Origin: Laguncularia racemosa
Taxonomy: Eukaryota; Streptophyta; Magnoliopsida; Myrtales; Combretaceae
Assembly: GCA_037954665.1 (NCBI GenBank)
Contig: JBBMOL010000118.1
Location: 496,001 to 560,000, forward strand
Direction of reading: 5' to 3'
DNA length: 64,000 nt
Each line of letters opens with the position of its first letter. The stretch's first letter is position 1. Position numbers and translations under genes: made by a program. The notes beneath the pieces are model-generated. The model searched no databases, was not told where the DNA came from, and was given only the letters and a program-made list of their open reading frames with translations. Below are positions 33,985 through 46,737 of this stretch, piece after piece.

Positions 33985-36900
33985 TTGTACACCTAAAGTT
34001 AAACTTTCATCTGTTCCCTATGTACCAGAGTTTCCTGTTAATCTTTTATCTATTAGTTCCATCACCAAAGCCCTAAACTGTAAAATCGTGTTCTTCCCTA
34101 ATCGTTGTGTTTTTCAGGACCTTCAAACCGGGAAGAGGATTGGCACTTGTAGATTGCATGATGGCTCATACATGATTGATGGAACTAGAGACTCTGGTCA
34201 AGCCCTTTTTGGAGATAATAAGGATGTAAATCAAGAAATATTACAGTGGCATAAGCGGTTAAGACATCCATCTTTTTTTGTTTTAAAGAAGTTATATCCC
34301 AGTTTATTTTCGAGAACTCAGTTTGAATCCTTATTTGGTGATGCTTGAGTATGTCAAGCACACTAAAAACTCTTATCCTTTCAATAATAATAGAAGTACT
34401 ATTCCTTTTATGACTATCCATTCTAATGTATGGGGTTCTACTCAAACAATTTCTTTGTTGGATAGTCAATGGTTTGTTACTTTTATTGATTGTTGCACTA
34501 GAATGATGTGGGTATACTTGTTAAAAGCCAAAAATGAAGTTTTCTCTTACTTTCAATCATTTCATAAGATGATCTATACTCAATCTGATGCAAAGATAAA
34601 AATCTTGAGAATTGACAATGGCATTGAGTACATGGATAAAAACTTTTGGTGTTTATTTGGAATCCAATGGGATAATACATCAAACCAATTGTCCTTACAC
34701 TAGTGCACAAAATGGGGTTGCTAAAAGGAAAAATAGACATTTGTTAGAAGTGGCAAGATCTATTATGTACATCATGAATCTACCAAAACCTTACTAAGGA
34801 GATGCTATTCTAGTAGCTGCTTATCTTATCAACAGAATGCCACTTAAAACCCTTGATTTTCAAAGCCCTTTTGAAGCTTTAAAGGGTAAGAATATACTGT
34901 TCCTCCAAAGGTGTTTGGCTGTGTCTGTTTTGTTCACTAGAAATGCCGGGAAACTAGACCCTAAAGCCCTTAAATGTGTGTTTATTGGGTATTCTCCTAC
35001 ATAGAAAGGTTATAAATGTTACCATCCTCCTTTCAGGAGATTTTTTGTCAGTATGGATGTTACCTTTCGAGAATTTGAGCCCTATTTTAGCAATCCTTCA
35101 TCACCTCTTTAAGGGGAGAGCAATAAGGAGGAAGAGGTAATTTTTCCTAATTCCATTGTTGTGGAACCTCTTAATGATGACATAAGGAATGGTGAAATTG
35201 GAGAGAGAGTTCAGGGGGAGACTATTAGACATTTGGATAGACCTGATTTGTTGGGGTATTCAAGGAGAAACAAGGTAGAAGAAGCCATCATGCAATCTGC
35301 AGAGTCCTCCTCTACTAGTGAGTTATCTACTTTTCCTAATGAGCTAGATTTGCCTATCGCTCTTAGAAAAGGAGTTAGGTCTTGTACTAAACATCCTTTA
35401 TCTAACTTTGTCTCCTATGATTCCTTGTCTCCATCATATAGAGCCTTTGTCCTGTCTATTTCCTCTATGTCTACTCCATAGAATTGGAAAGAAGCATTCA
35501 CAGATCCTAAGTGGAAGGAAGCTATGATTGAAGAAACGAAGGCTTTATCTAAAAGTGAGACTTGGGAACTTGTCACTCCTCCACCAAATAAGAAATTGGT
35601 TGGCTGAAAATGGGTATTCACCATAAAACATAAAGTTGATGGTTCAATTGAGAGATTCAAAGCTAGATTGGTGGCTAAGGGATTCACTCAAACTTATGGA
35701 GTAGATTACCAAGAGACATTTGCCCCTATTGCTAAAATGAACTCTATCAAAATCTTGTTGTCCTGTGCAACTAACCTTGATTGGGACTTGCAACAGTTTG
35801 ATGTGAAGAATGCATTTCTTCATGGGGACTTGGAAGAAGAAGTGTATATGGAGATCCCTCCTGGATTTGATAATGAACAAAGTCAAGGGAAAGTGACTAA
35901 ACTAAAGAAAGCTTTGTACGGACTAAAACAACCCCTAGAGCTTGGTTTGACAGATTCAGCAAAGCTATGATCTCCTTTGGCCACCAGCAAAGCAATGCTA
36001 ATCATACCCTCTTCATAAAACATCAAAAGGGTAAATTCACTCTTCTAATAGTTTATGTTGATAACATGGTAATGACAGGAGATGACAAAGAAGAGATGAA
36101 TCAATTGAAGAAGCGATTGGCACAGGAATTTGATATCAAAGATCTAGGAAAATTGCAATACTTCTTAGGAATTGAAATTGCCAAATCAGAAAAAGGAATT
36201 TTTATTTCTTAAAGTATCATCTAGATCTCTTAAAAGAAATGGGCATGACAGGTTGTAAACCAATAGAATCACCCATTGATAATAACTAGAAGACACAAGC
36301 AAGGGTAGGAGAATCTATTGATAAGGAGAGATATCAAAGGTTAATTGAAAAACTCATTTATTTTTCTCACATTAGATCAGACATAGCTTATGTAGTCAAC
36401 TTGGTGAGTCAATTCATGCATGAACCTCAAGATTCTCATATGTAAGCTATCTTTCGCATTTTGCGATATTTGAAGTCTACTCTAGGGAAAGGTCTACTTT
36501 TCTCCAAACATGGTCACCTCTAGATAGAAGCCTTTATAGATGCAGATTGGGTTGGATCTCTAGATAATAGAAGATCTACATCCAATTATTGTATGTTTGT
36601 GGGAGGGAACTTAGTTACTTGGAGAAGCAAAAGGCAAAGTGCAGTGGCTAGATTAAGTGCGGAAGCTGAATACAGAATTGTGGCTCAAGGTGTCTGAACT
36701 TCTTTAGCTTAAAAAATTACTAGAGGAATTAAGACTAGCTAAAAGGGGGAGACTTTCCTTGTATTATGGTAACAAGGCTGCCACAATCCAGTTTAGCACA
36801 ACCAAACAAAACACACATTGAAATTGATTGACACTTCATCAAAGAAAAGGTTACAAGTGATATCTTAAGTCTGTTTCATGTATCATTAGAAAAGCAACTT

Positions 36901-36990
36901 GCTGATGTATTCGCAAAAGGTCTCAACAATCGGATTTTTCATACACTAGATTGCAAGTTGGGCATATGTGACATCTTTGCACCAACTTAA
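33985..36990 (+). pseudogene. copia-D integrase, RT and RNase H, frameshifted
   Basis: GAG-pre-integrase: WHKRLRHPSFFVLKKLYPSLF (about 34248-34310). Integrase: the first catalytic Asp reads Asn (HSNVWGS, about 34420), the second is kept (RIDNGIEY), and the last Glu reads Lys (NGVAKRKN, about 34708-34732). RT begins near 35605 (KWVFTIKHKVDGSIERFKAR). The catalytic box reads YVDN at about 36053-36064. RNase H (36220-36990) is full of stops, for example at GVRTS near 36690. Three catalytic acids are lost, each by a single transition. Confidence 0.88.
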
Positions 36991-36996
36991 GGTGAG

Positions 36997-37170
36997 TGTT
37001 AACTAGCTAAATTAGGAAGTTTGATTTATCTTGTTTATTAGAAAGATTATGTAATTAATAAGCTTTCTTAAATTAGACATGTAATTTCTATATAAATATC
37101 TCTATACATGAGATATAAAAATTCATAAAGAAATAAGACTTTTATTCTTAATACTTCTCGAAAAACATCA
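36997..37170 (+). repeat. 3' LTR of copia-D
   Basis: 174 bp, same length as the 5' LTR; followed by ATAAG at 37171-37175. Confidence 0.93.
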
Positions 37171-40100
37171 ATAAGTCTTACTAAGCTAATTGTGCTAGGG
37201 ATCTTTTGTCCCAAACGAATTGAGTTTCTTGCATGCCAGATACAATCAACTATAGCCGCTAGTGCTAATTTCCATTTATCCATCCGTTTATTTGATGGAG
37301 TATAGGTCAAACCATCTAAAACTTGCTGCCACAAAGCATGAGAAATTGGCTATCCCAAACTAGACTTCACTTTTCTCCAAACTATTGACGAGAATGAGCA
37401 TTGGAAGAACAAATGTTGATGGGATTCCATGCTTTGGTTACACAAATAACATGAAGTCAAAGTTGTAATTCCCCATTGGTTCAATTTGTCAAGAGTGTAT
37501 AACATGCCATTGATTATAAGCCATAAGATAAACCTATGTCTTGGTATGGATTTATGGTTCCATACTAATTTGGCCTAATGCATAGCGGTACTGAGGGGCT
37601 TAAGTGAAGAATATGCACTCTTAATAGAGAAAACATCATTTGGAGATGGTCTCCATATGAGTTTGTCTTCCAAAGTTGGATTCGGATGTACATTGGGAGG
37701 AATATTGAAATTGTTCCAAAATTGTCCTTAAGGGAGGACCCATTCTCCATTCTTGATTAGGCTGCAAACTATGGTATTTTGGGATAAACCCGATGAAGCT
37801 ATTTCCCTTGCACCAACTATACTACCAACAGTCATTGTGGCAGCTAAAAATCTTACAAAAGGGTTATTGAAAGGCCATTCCCCACTCTCCATTCAAGTAA
37901 GGGCCTTGCTTGATCACATAGTTTTAAGAGTTTCTTCCAAGACCAAGAACATGATGAAGGGGTTTTGATCAACCAGAAACTCCTTTCCTTTAGGAAAATA
38001 GTGTGTATCCAATCCACCCAAACGCCTCTAATACTGTTGTTGCATAGATGTCATATATGCTTGAGTTGAGTTGCTTAATTCCATAACTCTAGTTGTGGTA
38101 AGCCCAAACCCCATTCAACCAAAGGAGTACAAACCTTTTCCCATCTTATTTTCGCTTTAGTTGCAATGTTGGGCCTTCCACTCTAGAGGAAGTTCCTCAT
38201 CAACTGTTCTATCTTCCTTATAACTTTCTTTGGTAAGATAAAAGATTAAACCCCAAAACACTTGCATTGCAAAGATGACCTACTTTAGAAGCTGGAGTCT
38301 CCCCACATATGAAAGAAATTTGCTCATCCAAGCCTCCAAACGTGATGCTATTTTTTATACTAGCAAGTTATAGTCCTCCCTTCTTAGTTTAGTTAAGATG
38401 AGGGAAACCCCTAAGTAACGTATCGGCAATTTCCCTTCTTGGAATCCAAACGCCTCAAGTGCAACTTCCTTTGTAAGCAAATTCACATTTGAGAAGAAAA
38501 ATTTACTTTTGCCTAGATTGGCTTTAAGCCCCCGATATAGCTTGAAATTCCGATGATATCTCTTTAACCATCATGATGGATTTAATGTCTCCTTTACATA
38601 ATACCATGAGATCATCTACAAAGCAAAGATGAGTAATTCTCTCCTCCTTGCACCTCCAATGGTAAGAAAAATCTAGACTTTAGGCCATCTTTTGAAATAA
38701 ACCTAACAAAAATCTCCATCGCAATCACAGACAAGTAAGGTAAGATAGGATCTCTTTGTCTTAGCCCCCTATAGCTAGGGATTAATCCAACAAGTTCTCC
38801 ATTTAAATTAAAAGAAAATCTTTAAGTTGTTACGTATTGTACTAGAAGCTTCGTAAAGTGAGGAGGAAATTCTATACACAGTAGTGTTTTCTCCAAGAAA
38901 CCCTAATTTAGTGTATCATAAACTTTCATAATATCTACTTTGATGGCACATCTAGGGGAACCTCGATTGCTATGATAGTGATTTTCCAATCTAGGACAAA
39001 AGCAGATTGCTCCCTCCTAACTAGGGAGTGAAGAACCACCTTAATCTGAGCTACAAGCACTTTGGATATACCTTTATAGATGACTTTATAGCAAGACATA
39101 GGTCTAAAATCCGATAATTTTGATGCATTTGAAACCTTAGGCACCAAAGTAATGATAGGGTTGTTCACTTGTTTAGGAGAGAACCTGTGGCAAGGAAATC
39201 CATAATAGCTTTTGCAATATCCTCCCCAATTATGGGCCACGTAACTTTGAAGAATTTAACAAAGTAGCCATCCGGCCCTGGGGCCTTACTATTTGATTGG
39301 TTGAAAAAAGCTTCCTTAATTTCTGCCTCCAAAAAAAGGAGAGTTGAGGAATTCCACTTATTGGTCATTCCACTTCCATTTTACCACATTATCTACCTCT
39401 ACTTCATTTTGGAACCCATTAGGCTCTCCAAATAGGTTAGAAAAATAGGCCACCACTTCCTCCTTTATAGCTTCATCTCCTACTACTAAAGATCCATCCT
39501 TCCTTTCTAGAGATCGGATTGCACTCATGTTATGTCGCTGAAGCATGGCTTTATGGAAAAAAGAAGTGTTCTTATCTCCAAGCACTAACCATTTGATTCT
39601 AGACTTCTCTTTAAAGAAACATTCCTATGCATTCCTCAATGTGTAATATTGTTGGAAGGCTCCTCTCTCTTCCCTTATCATGGCTGAATCTCCTTGAGCT
39701 ATTGAGTTTTGGATGGCGGTCAAGGTTTGTTTGGCTTTAGTTTACTCTATTGGATGTATTAGAAAACTTCCTTCTATTCAGACTTCTCAATCCAAACTTA
39801 AGTATTTTAAGCTTTTTAACAACTTGATAGAGTTTTGAACCTTTCACCTTTGTCGTCCATGCATTTGACATCAAACTCAGGAATTCCTTCTTTTCTATCC
39901 AAAATTCAAAGAATTTAAATGGTGATTTACACCTCATAGGAGAAAAATTACCACAAACCCTACACACTACATGATCAGAAAGTAGTGGTGGAAGGATCTG
40001 ACTTCTACTTGCCAGAATCTATTCAACCATTCCATGTTTATTAAGACCCGATCAAGCTTCTTCGATATTGGATTTTCAACCTGTGTGTTTGGCCATAAAT

Positions 40101-40262
40101 AGAAATTTCCTACAAAACGTAAATCATCCACTTCAGCCATGTCAATGAATCTTCTGAAATCTCAAGATTCCTTGATTGATCCTCCTGTTACCTCTTAGAT
40201 TTTCCGATATGTATCTAGTCCCATTAAAATCACCTAGGATAATCCACGACTAGTTACCAAAG
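37171..40262 (-). mobile_element. LINE-B2, main part (5'-truncated)
   Basis: Resumes LINE-B exactly after copia-D and reads, on the minus strand, ORF2 from the endonuclease (SWIILGDFN near 40245-40215; SDHVV near 39970) through RT to the C-terminus at about 37200. The 5' end is truncated inside the endonuclease at about 40262, a typical LINE outcome. The total LINE length without copia-D is about 3.3 kb. Confidence 0.9.
37200..40262 (-). pseudogene. LINE-B2 ORF2 pseudogene
   Basis: Blocks on the minus strand: endonuclease end (VCGNFSPMRCKSPFKFFEFW, about 39960-39900), GDKNTSFFHKAM (about 39580-39545), SNSKAPGPDGYF (about 39300-39265), RT entry (SDFRPMSCYKVIYK, about 39120-39080), catalytic box FVDD in place of FADD (about 38620-38608), YLGVPL-like and thumb segments, and CIWHARNS at about 37235-37212. 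Frequent stops separate them. Confidence 0.85.
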
Positions 40263-40917
40263 ATGAATAATAGAAAAACAAATATAGGTTTATGAACAAT
40301 TAGTAAAATTATAATCGAATAATTAAACTAGGTTTATGATGTTCCTTGATCAATATGACTCACGACTTTTGGAAATCAATGAATTAGCTAGAAAATCCCG
40401 ATGTGACACACGAGATGGTCTAGCTAAAAAATCACCACAATCAATTACAAAAACCGATTGATAAGATTTAACAAAAAGAAGCTTGTTAATAAGCTAGGTT
40501 TTCAATCTCAAAGAGAGTTCTATAATATATAAAAGGATAAATCATGATATATTTATTATAAAATAAAATAAAAAACAAAGACGCTTAAATGCCTCTTGGA
40601 CCCTAATGACAAATTCATAAATAAAGAATAAGAAAATATAATTAAAAAAATTATCAATAATTAAAAAGAAATAGAAAAGACTCGTCATGTTGATCGTGTT
40701 GGTCAACATACTTGGGAACAAAGCCATGTGCCTACCAAGTCTCTCTCTAAGACTTCTACAACTTTCTTATTTAGGCCCCTTGGTTTCTCGATCCGTCTTC
40801 TATTCATCTTTGATCCTTGATGATATGTCCTAGGAACCCGATTCCTATCATCCATTATGGACCACGGCTACCCATGAGGATCTCCAAATTTGGATTTAAG
40901 GATTTGAGGATGATCTT
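40263..40917. other. Unassigned sequence between LINE-B2 and LINE-B3
   Basis: 655 bp, AT-rich at first, then more balanced (GGCCCCTTGGTTTCTCGATC near 40775). No coding frame, LTR or inverted repeat was recognised. Neither neighbouring element continues into it. Confidence 0.5.
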
Positions 40918-42240
40918 TTTTTTTCTTTTTTTTTTTTTTGTTAATTCACTAATTTCGTTCAACCAAAAAGAGTTTTACATCCGCAAAGTGGTTATTGTGC
41001 ATTGCCCACTATTTACAAACTTTTTGTTGAGTGTAATAACTCCTTATTTATTTCAATCTATATGCTGTATGTTACTTTCACTATTATCTCTTATTTAAAT
41101 ACATAAATGTAATTCAAAATAAGTCTAGCTAAGCCATTTGAACAAGGGGATCTATACACTAGGCAAGTTGAGTTCCTTGCACGCCAAATACAGTAGACTG
41201 CAACCACTAACACTGATTTCCATTCTTCTGTCGACCATCCCAACTTAGACATTACTTCTTTCCATACTACTGATGAAAAGGAATATTGAAAGAATAAATG
41301 TTGATGGTTTTCATGCTTTAGTTGCACAAGAAACATGTTATTTGGTTTATAACTCCTCACTAGTTCAGTTTATTAAGAGTGTATAACTTGCCATTAATTA
41401 CAAGCCATAAGATAAAACTATGTCTTCGTATAGATTTGCTGTTCCATACTAATTTAGTCCAAGGCATAGTATTACCAATAAGCTTAAGTGTTGAATGTGC
41501 ACTCTTGATAGTAAAGACACCATTTAGAGATGGTCTCCATATAAGTTTGTCTTCTACAACTTGATTCGAGCAGATATTTGGAGGGATATTGAAACTGTTC
41601 CAAAACCGTCCTTGAGGTAAAACCCATTCTCCATTTTCAATTAGGCTACAAACTCTAGCATGTTTGGGTAGACTCGAGGAAGCTATATCCCTTGCATTCG
41701 CTATTTTATCCAATGGACCTTGTGGTAGCCCAAAGTCAGACTAAAGAGATATTGATAGTCCATTTCCTACTCTCCATTCAAGAAAGTCTTGCTTGATCCC
41801 TTAATTTTAGGAGTTTCTTCGAAGTCCAAGAGCATGATGAAGGAGTTTAATTGACCAAAAACTCCTCCCTTAAGGAAAATAGTGTGTATCCAGTCCACCC
41901 AAATGCCTCTAACACTATTGTCGCGTAATTGCCATGTGTGTTTGAGCTGAGCTACTTTATTCCATAATTTAAGTTGTGGCAATCCCAGACCCCCTACAAC
42001 CAAAGGAGTGCAAACCTTGTCCCATCTTATTTTAGCTTTAGTTGCAATGTTAGGTCTTCTACTCCAAAGGAAATTCCTCATCAACTGTTCTATTTTTCTT
42101 ATGACTTTCTTTGGTAGCATAAAGATTTAAGTCCAAAACACTTGCATTGCAAAGATAATCGATTTTAGAAGTTCGAGTCTCCCTATATATAAGAGAAATT
42201 TGCTTTTTTCCAGGCTTCCAATCTCAATGCTATTTTTTCC
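40918..42240 (-). mobile_element. LINE-B3: 5'-truncated LINE inserted beside copia-E
   Basis: A T-rich tail at 40918-40941 is followed by the LINE-B 3' end. The minus strand reads to the RT thumb (NFLWSRRPNIATKAKIRW, about 42062-42010; WRPSLNGVFTIKSAHSTL, about 41550-41490; CIWRARNST near 41195). It is truncated at about 42240, where copia-E RNase H begins in mid-domain. A short duplication of CCTGGAAAAAA marks the 5' junction. Confidence 0.88.
41091..42120 (-). pseudogene. LINE-B3 ORF2 C-terminal part
   Basis: Open pieces 42120-41767, 41713-41360 and 41360-41091 together cover the RT thumb and zf-RVT region. Each ends in a stop or frameshift. No catalytic domain is retained. Confidence 0.82.
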
Positions 42241-43880
42241 AGGCTTATTGAATTTTCTCAAGAACAAAATGGCAATCTATTTCAATGTGTTTAGTTTGTT
42301 CATAGAATAGGATTTGATGCAATATGAAAAGCAGCTTGGTTATCACACCACAATTTTGCAGGTAGTTAAGTCTTGAGACTTACTTCCTTTAGAAGTTGAT
42401 ATATCTATATTACTTCACACACTGAATATGCCATAACTCTATACTTCGATTCTACACTAAATCACGATACAACCTTCTACTTATTACTCTTCCATGAGAT
42501 CAGCTTTCCTCCAACAAAAACACAGTATCCAAAAGTAGATCTCCAATCTTTCTTGGATCTTACCCCGATCAAATTCAACATTAGTATGATCATAATTCTT
42601 ATACAAAATATCACATTCAAGAGCTCCTTTTAAATAGCACAAAATTGGCTTTACAGCCGCCCAATGATCAACTATTAGAGAAGACATGTATTGACTCACT
42701 ACACTAACTGAATATGCAATATTTGGACAAATTACTATAAGATAATTCAACTTCCCAACCAATCTTCTATATCTCTTAGGATCCTGAAATAACCCACCTT
42801 CTCTTGTGAGTTGCAAATTAGAAACCATTGAAATACTACATGGTTTAGCCCCAAATTTTTCCATCTCAGATAATAAGTCAAGCACATATTTTCTTTGAAA
42901 AAAGGAAGATTCATTTCTTACTTCTCATTACCTCAACACCTAAAAAATATTTTAACATCCCAAATTTTTATTTGAAATTGACTATGAAGAAAGAATTTGA
43001 GAGCAAGAATAATTGTAGTATCACTGCCAGTGATGACAATATTATCAACATATAACACTAACAAAATGATACCAGCCTCGGACTGTTTGTAGAAAACAGA
43101 ATGATTAGATTTGCTTTTCTGCATCCCAAATCTCTCAATTGCTTGGCTAAATTTTCTAAACCAAGCACGAGAACTTTGCTTTAAGTTGTACGATGATTTA
43201 CAAAGATGACAAACTTTTCCAGACTCCCCCCAAGCAACAAATCCTAGAGGTTGCTCCATATAAACTTCCTCTTGAAGATCACCACATAGAAAAGCATTCT
43301 TGATATCTAATTGACATAGAAGCCAATTATAAATAGCCGCAATGGAAATAAATAACCTAACAAATGTTTAACTTAGCATCAAGTGAAAAAGTATCAGAAC
43401 AATCTACTCTATAAGTCTAGGCATACCCATTAGCAAAAAGATGGGCTTTCAACTGAGCAATGGATCCATCAGGGTTTACTTTAGTTGAAAAAACCCATTT
43501 ACATCCAATAACCTTCTTCCCTGCGAATAATTTTACCAAATCCTAAGTATCATTTTCATCTAAAGCATTCATCTCCTCTATCATGGCAATATGCCAAACA
43601 GGATGAGATAAAACTTAATGAACGGTTTTAGGAATATAAATAGTCACGAGACACAATAAAAGACAAAGAAGAGGTTAACAAGTGATCATAGGACACAAAA
43701 AAAGAAATAAGGTAAGTACCCTAACGCTTACCTTTGCAAAAGGCATTAGGAAGATGATCATTTGAAAGCAAATCTGACAACAAAGGAGTTGGTTCAAGAC
43801 ATGTATCAAGAGCTGGTTTAGAGTTTACATTGTCTACAAGAATAGACCTGAATGATAGGAGATTTAGGAGTAGAAATAGA
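42241..43880 (-). pseudogene. copia-E RT and RNase H
   Basis: RT starts near 43590 (MIEEMNALDENDT) and reads EQPLGFVAWGESGKVCHLCK (about 43257-43200). The catalytic box reads YVDN (about 43052-43041). RNase H continues with LLSEMEKFGAKPCSISMVSN (about 42880-42820), LNYLIVICPNIAYSVSVVSQYM and, after frameshifts, HFVLEKIQ near 42265-42245. The second RT aspartate is Asn, as in copia-D and copia-F. Confidence 0.85.
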
Positions 43881-43889
43881 AGATGTAAC

Positions 43890-45275
43890 CATTGTTGTCA
43901 AAATCGCGTTTCAACTCGTACGATTCAACGATTTTACGAGTTTGTATATATATTCCCAGTTAACTCGCATACAAAATCGGAGAGAAGCAAAATCCTAATA
44001 AAATCGCGATTTTGAACAGTAAAATCCTTCAAAATCGCAATTCTATCCGTTTCAACCGATTTCACAAATATTTACAACTACAGGCTTCCACGCAAATAAC
44101 ACACGGCCGTGTCTCAGACCGTGTACTCAACTGTGTGTGTTTCTGTGGATTTTCCAAGCTCAAAACACGGCCATGCCTTCAACCGTGTGTGCTTCTGTGG
44201 GCATGTTTCCTTGACATACGGCCGTGCAATTTAATTACCCGACCGTGCTCTTCCCCCGTTCCTTCCAAAAAAACATTTTTCTTCGTGTTTTCTTATCCAA
44301 GCCCAAAACTTTTAATAAACAACTGTAGGCTTAATTGTTAAAAGCCCTCTATGAAACCCCCGCCCGCTCAGTGTGGAGCAGGACCCACGTGCTTTCCTGT
44401 CGTAGGGAAGTATGAGTCATACACCAACATGTTCGTCGGTCATCACTCCTCTCTTGTCAGTGTGTTACGTTGCATTGAAGTTTTTGTGTTTGTGTTCGTC
44501 GATTGTTAGTCTTCTTGTTCCTATTTGTAATCATGTTCGTATTAAAGCACTCATGTTTGATTGCTGCAACTTTCCTTATTTTAACTAATATTTTTGTAAT
44601 AGTAAATAAAATAAATGGTAGATAACTTTAATTTTATAAGAATTTTTTAGATTTTTAATTTTATAGGAAAGGTATAAATGTATTTATATTTCTATCTTTT
44701 CAATATATCATTCTCATAGTTAAGTAAATGTGAGATATTGTTAAGTAAATATAATTTGAATTAATAATCACGAATAGTGCAAAAATTTACCTAGTAATAT
44801 ATAATTTTGAAGGTTTTCTTGTTATAGTATCTTCTTTATTATGTACTTTTGGTCATTTTTTAATATTACTCATTTCTAATGGTATATCTTCATTATCAAT
44901 TTTTATTTATTAGTAATTCCTTAAAGTCACAATTGATTTTTAAATTTTATCTATTATCTTTTAGCTTTTGTATATAGAACTAAGTGAAACTTGTTTTATA
45001 CATGATTTATCATTTTAGAAATAAAATATCTATATTATACAACTTATGCTCGATTATCTATATTATGACTTTCAATGCAAATTTGTAATTTATGGCTAAA
45101 ATAAATACTTAATTTCCTTATTTCTATTATTAATTATATTTTTTAATGACTATTGTAAGTAAATTTATAATATTTGAAAGTTATTTTACATAGGTTGTAG
45201 AAACTTCCGTTTCTACGTTCCGATTCTACGAACCCCTTAGCGATTCTACGTAAAATCACGATTTTGACAACCATG
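43890..45275. mobile_element. hAT-like non-autonomous DNA transposon in copia-E
   Basis: The termini are inverted repeats of 19 bp with two mismatches: CATTGTTGTCAAAATCGCG at the left and, as reverse complement, CATGGTTGTCAAAATCGTG at the right. They are flanked by a perfect 8-bp target duplication GATGTAAC (43882-43889 and 45276-45283). An 8-bp duplication is the hAT signature. Subterminal CGATTCTACG-type repeats occur near the right end. No transposase is encoded in 1386 bp. Confidence 0.88.
44085..44250 (+). repeat. Imperfect repeats of CACGGCCGTG inside the hAT-like element
   Basis: ACACGGCCGTG, ACACGGCCATG and TACGGCCGTG, with CCGTGTG or CTGTGTG variants and GTGTGCTTCTGTGG-like spacers, recur at roughly 70-75 bp spacing (about 44101, 44166, 44218). 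They give local GC-rich palindromes in an AT-rich element. Confidence 0.65.
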
Positions 45276-45283
45276 GATGTAAC

Positions 45284-46560
45284 AATATAAATTAACAAAT
45301 CATCATCCTCCCCTTAATTTGCATATGTGAAAGATAGAGAGAAAGGTATATCTTCTAGAAAAGTGATATTAGTTGATACAAGATACCTATTAACGTTGGG
45401 ACAATAGCATCTATATCCCTTTTGAACACAAGAATACCCAAAGAAGATACATTTCACTTATTTTGGATTGACTTTTGTAACTTGAGAGCGAACATCCAGA
45501 ACAAAACAAATACAACCAAATATTTTTTATTCAATAGGAAACAATGATCTATTTAGGAAAAGTGTATGATAAAGAGTCTCACCATTAGGAATCGATAGAG
45601 GCATACAATTAATCAGAAAACATGTTTGAAAACATGCATTTGAAACAATGGAGCTCTAACAGTCTCAAGCAAATGTCTAATTTTTCTCTCAACAACCCTA
45701 TTTTGAGATGGTGTATCTATACAAGAAGTTTGGTGAATAATGCCATTTCTAATCATATAAGATTAAAAAGATTCAAATAAGTACTTTTTGGCATTATCAC
45801 TTCACAATATTTGTACCAAAACACTAAACTGAGTTTTAACCTTAGCACAAAAAGCACAAAAATGAAAAAATAGCTTATAACGATTTTTCATTAAATACAA
45901 CTAACTTATACAAGAGTAGTCATCAACAAAAATAAAAAATACTTCAATCCAGTTTTATTTATCACAGGACAAGGACCCCATACATTTGAATGAACTAATT
46001 CAAAAAGAGCATTTGCTCTTTTATTGACTCTAGAACTTAAACTAAGATGATGATGTTTTGCATACAGACAAGACTCATAATTTAATGAATCTAAGCTATG
46101 AAATTGAGGACAAATTTTCTTCAATGGAGGAAGAGACGAATGACCTAACCGACGATGTGCTTCAAAAGGGGTTACAACTCAAAAGCAAGAAATAGACCTT
46201 GGCACTTGTGTATCAAGAATGTAGTGATTCCCATATCCATGTCCTTTTCCAATAATCTTCTTTATCATAAGATTCTGGAATGGACAATAGTCAAGGGAAA
46301 ATAAGATACTAAAATTAAATGTACGGGTAAGCTTGCTAAGAGAAATTACATTAAAGGATAAATCAAGTAAACTTAAGACAGATGAGAAATGAAGTATTGG
46401 AGTTGGGTGAATTGTGCTAGATCCAAGAATACAAGATATTGACCCATCAGCTAATGTAACAGGAGGGGAGAGGGGTGATTAATAAGTAGAAAATAGATTT
46501 GAATTACTTGTCACATGATCTGTGGCACCAGAATCAATGACCCATTTGGAAGATGATGAA
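45284..46560 (-). pseudogene. copia-E protease end and integrase
   Basis: Minus-strand blocks: protease near 46555-46510 (KWVIDSGATDHV), GAG-pre-integrase (HRRLGHSS, then KKICPQFHSLDSLNYESC, about 46165-46065), integrase core with the first catalytic Asp as Asn (LVHSNVWGPCPV, about 46000-45965), later SDNAKKYL near 45790. The segment then runs into the hAT-like element at 45283. Frames are broken repeatedly. Confidence 0.8.
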
Positions 46561-46737
46561 ACAAAACATGTGTTTAGTTTACCTGACTCAACAATAGTAG
46601 TCATTGGAGTAGATGAAGACTAATGATTCTTGATACTGTGAGAATTTGGAAAATTCATCTACAGAAATCAAAATGGACTTTTAGATGCATCATTGGTAGA
46701 GGCAATACGTGCTGACAGAGCAGATGCTTCATGTGTC

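Larger units (their letters stand above)
31882..37170 (+). mobile_element. copia-D: Ty1/copia retrotransposon inserted in LINE-B2
   Basis: Both LTRs are 174 bp (31882-32055 and 36997-37170) with about eight differences by eye. The flanking 5-bp target duplication ATAAG is perfect. Primer site TGGTATTAGAGC follows the 5' LTR. The gag-pol order is normal, but the region between protease and integrase is split by the host-gene copy at 33609-33968. The element is antisense to the host gene and sits in its 24 kb intron. Confidence 0.95.
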
